Part shown: positions 61,699 through 64,000 of the stretch, one piece after another
Position numbering within the stretch: position 1 is the first letter of the stretch
How the letters are laid out: every line of letters begins with the position of its first letter
Source of the DNA: Antarctobacter aquimaris
GTDB taxonomy: Bacteria; Pseudomonadota; Alphaproteobacteria; Rhodobacterales; Rhodobacteraceae
Assembly (NCBI RefSeq): GCF_900184945.1
Contig: NZ_FXYF01000008.1
Location: 1-64,000 of the forward strand
Direction of reading: 5' to 3'
Length of the DNA stretch: 64,000 nucleotides
Translations under genes and position numbers: made by a program
The notes under the pieces: generated by a model
What the model saw: the letters and a program-made list of their open reading frames with translations, nothing else
Told to the model about the DNA's origin: nothing
Database searches by the model: none

Positions 61699-64000
61699 TC
61701 AGTGCCCGATCAGATCCGGCACGATGGTCACGATCCCCGGGAAAAAGGCCAGGATCAGCAGGCCGATCACCTGGATGATCACAAAGGGGATCACGCCGCG
61801 GTAGATGTGGCCGGTGGTGACCTCTTTCGGCGCCACGCCGCGCAGGTAGAACAGCGCAAAGCCGAACGGCGGTGTCAGGAACGAGGTTTGCAGGTTCACC
61901 GCGATCATGATCGTCACCCACTTCGGATCGAAATGCGCGCCGTAGATCACCGGGCCCACGATCGGCACCACGATGTAGATGATCTCGAGGAAATCCAGCA
62001 CGAAGCCCAGGATGAACAGGATGATCATCACGATGATGAAGGCTGTGCGCGCGTCTTCGAAGCTGCGCAGAAACTCCTGGATGTAGTGTTCCCCGCCGAA
62101 GGAGATCACCACGAGGTTCAGCAGTTGCGACGCGATCAGGATGGTGAACACCATCGAGGTCACCTTGGCCGTCTCGCGCACCACCGGGGTCAGGACCCCC
62201 GAACGGAACAGCACCCAGCAGCTGAACAGCAGCCCGAACAGGGCATAGAGCCAGCAGGCATAGGCAAAGAAGAAGGCGATCCAGCTTTCGAAACTGACCG
62301 ACTCGGTGTTGATCCGCAGGTCAAAGTTGATGCCGGTCAGGATCATCAGGACGACGGCAAGCGTCGACCAGATGATGACCTTGGGCGACCGGTCCTCGTC
62401 CGACAGCTTGCGGTAGGCGGCCAGCATGATGGCCCCTGCCGCCCCCAGCGCCGCGGCGGGCGTCGGGTTGGTGATGCCGCCCAGGATCGAGCCCAGCACC
62501 GCGACGATCAGCACCAGCGGCGGGAACACCACGCGCAGCAGTTCGTTTTTCGACAGCCGGCCGAAGGCGTAGTAGCAGCCATAGACGCTGAGTGCCCAGG
62601 GCAACGCCATCCACAGCACCGTCGCCATGGGCGACGTGGTGGGCCCCAGCAACAGGACGTCGACGGCAAGGCCCAGCAGCACACCGATCGCGCCGATCTG
62701 CAACGGCAGCGGGCTGGACGAGGGCGACACGCCCCGCGCCACGGCCAGGATCAGGCCGAACATCACGGCGAGAATGCCGATCCCGGTCCCGATCGGGGCG
62801 GCATTGGCGATGATCTCGGCGCGGGCGGCCTCGATCTGCTCGGGCGTCAGGCGCTGGCTCTGCACGACACCGCCCGAGGCGTCGATCTCCGCCTGTTCGG
62901 CCAGCGCGGCATCCCATGCCGCCTGGCCGTGCAGGTCGATCATCGCCGCCTTGCACGAGTCCGAGACACTGGTGCGCAGCGAGGCCGAGGCGCCCTGGTC
63001 CGAAAAGCTGTCCACCCGCACGGTCTGGCTGCCCACCATGTTGACCTGCATCAGCAGCATCAACCCGGCGATCAGGCCGATCGGCACACCCAGGTACCAG
63101 GTGAACGCCTCGCCACGGGTGATCGGCTCGCCGCTCTGGCCGCCCAGTTCCACCGCCGGGGCCTTGGAGGGGTTCAGCATGGCGAAACCGAAGGCGTAGA
63201 TGGCGTAGAGCACGGCCAGCATGATTCCGGGCAGCAGTGCCGCCTGGAACAGCGTTCCGACCGAGACCACCGCCGGGCTTCCGAGGTAGGTCAGCGCGTC
63301 GGAACAGCCGGCCGCCTGGGCCCGGGCCTCCTGCGCGGAGGAGTAGAGGTCGCCCGCCAGCGTGCCCAGCAGGACGATCACGATCGAGGGCGGAATGATC
63401 TGCCCCAGCGTGCCCGACGCGGCGATCACGCCGGTCGCCAGTTCCGGCGAGTAGTTGTTGCGCAACATGGTGGGCAGGGCCAGCAGGCCCATGGTCACCA
63501 CCGTCGCGCCGACGATGCCGGTCGAGGCGGCAAGAAAGGCGCCCACGACGACGATCGACACGGCCAGGCCGCCCGGCAGCGGGCCGAAGACCCGCGCCAT
63601 GCTGGTCAAGAGGTCGTTGGCGATCTTGGAACGTTCCAGCACGATACCCATCAGGACGAACATCAGGACCGCCAGCAGCGTCTCGATGGACTGGCCCGCG
63701 ATCACGCGTTCGTTGATCCGGTTGGTGATGGCGGCCACCGTGCGCTTGAGCGCCTCTTCCCAGTTGCCGTCCGGAAAGATCGAGTCGGTCGCCATGCGTG
63801 GCAACTCGGGGTGGGTGAAGATCGAGATCGTCTTCTCGTTCACGCCGGTGGCCACGACAGCCAGGTATTCCGCCGAAGAGGTGTCCAGCGCCTGGTGGAT
63901 GAGGACGCCTGCGCTGTCGAGCGCGGCGATGATCCAGAAGGAAATGACCCCCGCGCCACCGATGGCAAAGGCCACCGGAAAGCCCGACAGGATCGCTGCA
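61699..64000 (-). CDS. TRAP transporter large permease, extended form, 5' end outside the window
   Basis: At least 766 residues of a DctM-type permease, running off the right edge; the first visible residues AAILSGFPVAFAIGG match the N-terminal helix of the family. Landmarks are a GIVGATVVTMGLLALPTMLR block, LGQIIPPSIVIVLLG and the C-terminal FLTPPFGFALFYLRG. Standard DctM is about 430 residues. Here a long hydrophilic insertion (about 80 residues with SDSCKAAMIDLHGQAAWDAAL) and extra membrane helices separate the two conserved halves. The substrate and the partner subunits, expected beyond 64000, are unknown. Confidence 0.9.
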   Translation of the reverse strand, partial: AAILSGFPVAFAIGGAGVISFWIIAALDSAGVLIHQALDTSSAEYLAVVATGVNEKTISIFTHPELPRMATDSIFPDGNWEEALKRTVAAITNRINERVIAGQSIETLLAVLMFVLMGIVLERSKIANDLLTSMARVFGPLPGGLAVSIVVVGAFLAASTGIVGATVVTMGLLALPTMLRNNYSPELATGVIAASGTLGQIIPPSIVIVLLGTLAGDLYSSAQEARAQAAGCSDALTYLGSPAVVSVGTLFQAALLPGIMLAVLYAIYAFGFAMLNPSKAPAVELGGQSGEPITRGEAFTWYLGVPIGLIAGLMLLMQVNMVGSQTVRVDSFSDQGASASLRTSVSDSCKAAMIDLHGQAAWDAALAEQAEIDASGGVVQSQRLTPEQIEAARAEIIANAAPIGTGIGILAVMFGLILAVARGVSPSSSPLPLQIGAIGVLLGLAVDVLLLGPTTSPMATVLWMALPWALSVYGCYYAFGRLSKNELLRVVFPPLVLIVAVLGSILGGITNPTPAAALGAAGAIMLAAYRKLSDEDRSPKVIIWSTLAVVLMILTGINFDLRINTESVSFESWIAFFFAYACWLYALFGLLFSCWVLFRSGVLTPVVRETAKVTSMVFTILIASQLLNLVVISFGGEHYIQEFLRSFEDARTAFIIVMIILFILGFVLDFLEIIYIVVPIVGPVIYGAHFDPKWVTIMIAVNLQTSFLTPPFGFALFYLRGVAPKEVTTGHIYRGVIPFVIIQVIGLLILAFFPGIVTIVPDLIGH

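Noticed and set aside
61699-64000. Start of the TRAP permease at the in-frame GTG at 63975
   Set aside because: The frame stays open to the window edge and encodes more of the conserved first helix, so the gene begins outside the window.

Overview
The window is high-GC DNA from an alphaproteobacterium, most likely the Rhodobacteraceae/Roseobacter group. Support comes from a circularly permuted two-piece tmRNA with a tag ending RAPVALAA, an alphaproteobacterial SspB adaptor, Bpt arginyl/leucyl transferase, Entner-Doudoroff genes edd-eda, DUF2852 and DUF4169 proteins, and several TRAP and TTT transporters. The genus cannot be fixed from sequence reading alone. Functions below are inferred from motifs and family resemblance; no database search was run.

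Left end (1-8400): the first 16 codons of an IS110-type transposase lie at the edge. About 0.9 kb without a convincing gene follows, then an unrecognised gene divergent from a WYL-domain regulator. The regulator leads an AddB-like nuclease and an AddA-like helicase-nuclease. The helicase gene carries an internal deletion with a frameshift that removes helicase motif V, so this WYL-AddAB-like module looks like a decayed DNA-processing or defence locus.

Catabolic half (8400-40300): this is a dense series of uptake-and-degradation clusters. First comes an AbrB-type membrane protein, an enolase-superfamily protein and an atypical SDR, then a FadR regulator with a TctCBA tricarboxylate transporter and an Ldh2-type dehydrogenase. 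Next is a CaiB-crotonase-thioesterase-aminotransferase operon, divergent from a second FadR regulator and a malonyl-CoA synthetase (matB). A mandelate racemase/GMC oxidoreductase pair follows. A TRAP transporter operon comes next, with CaiB and citryl-CoA-lyase-like genes. Divergent from it is an IclR-controlled cluster with an intradiol ring-cleavage dioxygenase, a metal hydrolase, a MetE-like zinc methyltransferase, a VOC protein, a Gfo/Idh/MocA oxidoreductase and a second amidohydrolase. The FadR and IclR genes sit beside visible operator palindromes.

Core half (40900-64000): this is mostly housekeeping. It holds an SbcDC/YhaON-like nuclease-ATPase pair, ssrA, chrA, sspB, fumC, an MsrQ-like protein, DUF4169 and ribbon-helix-helix genes, an orphan ABC ATPase, a PIN-domain protein and a 23S rRNA methyltransferase-like gene. 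The edd-eda pair, glnE with a small partner, a YbaK deacylase, a DUF2852-RDD pair, bpt, a small unknown gene and the 3' part of a large TRAP permease complete it. ssrA, sspB and bpt all serve protein-degradation tagging and lie within 17 kb.

Intergenic spaces carry two dispersed repeat families. One has a conserved GGCTTCTTCTTGG / GAAATACCTCCGGGGG / GGGGGCAGCGCCCCC layout (four full and two partial copies). The other is a 24-bp perfect palindrome present twice. No CRISPR array, rRNA, ordinary tRNA gene or prophage was seen.
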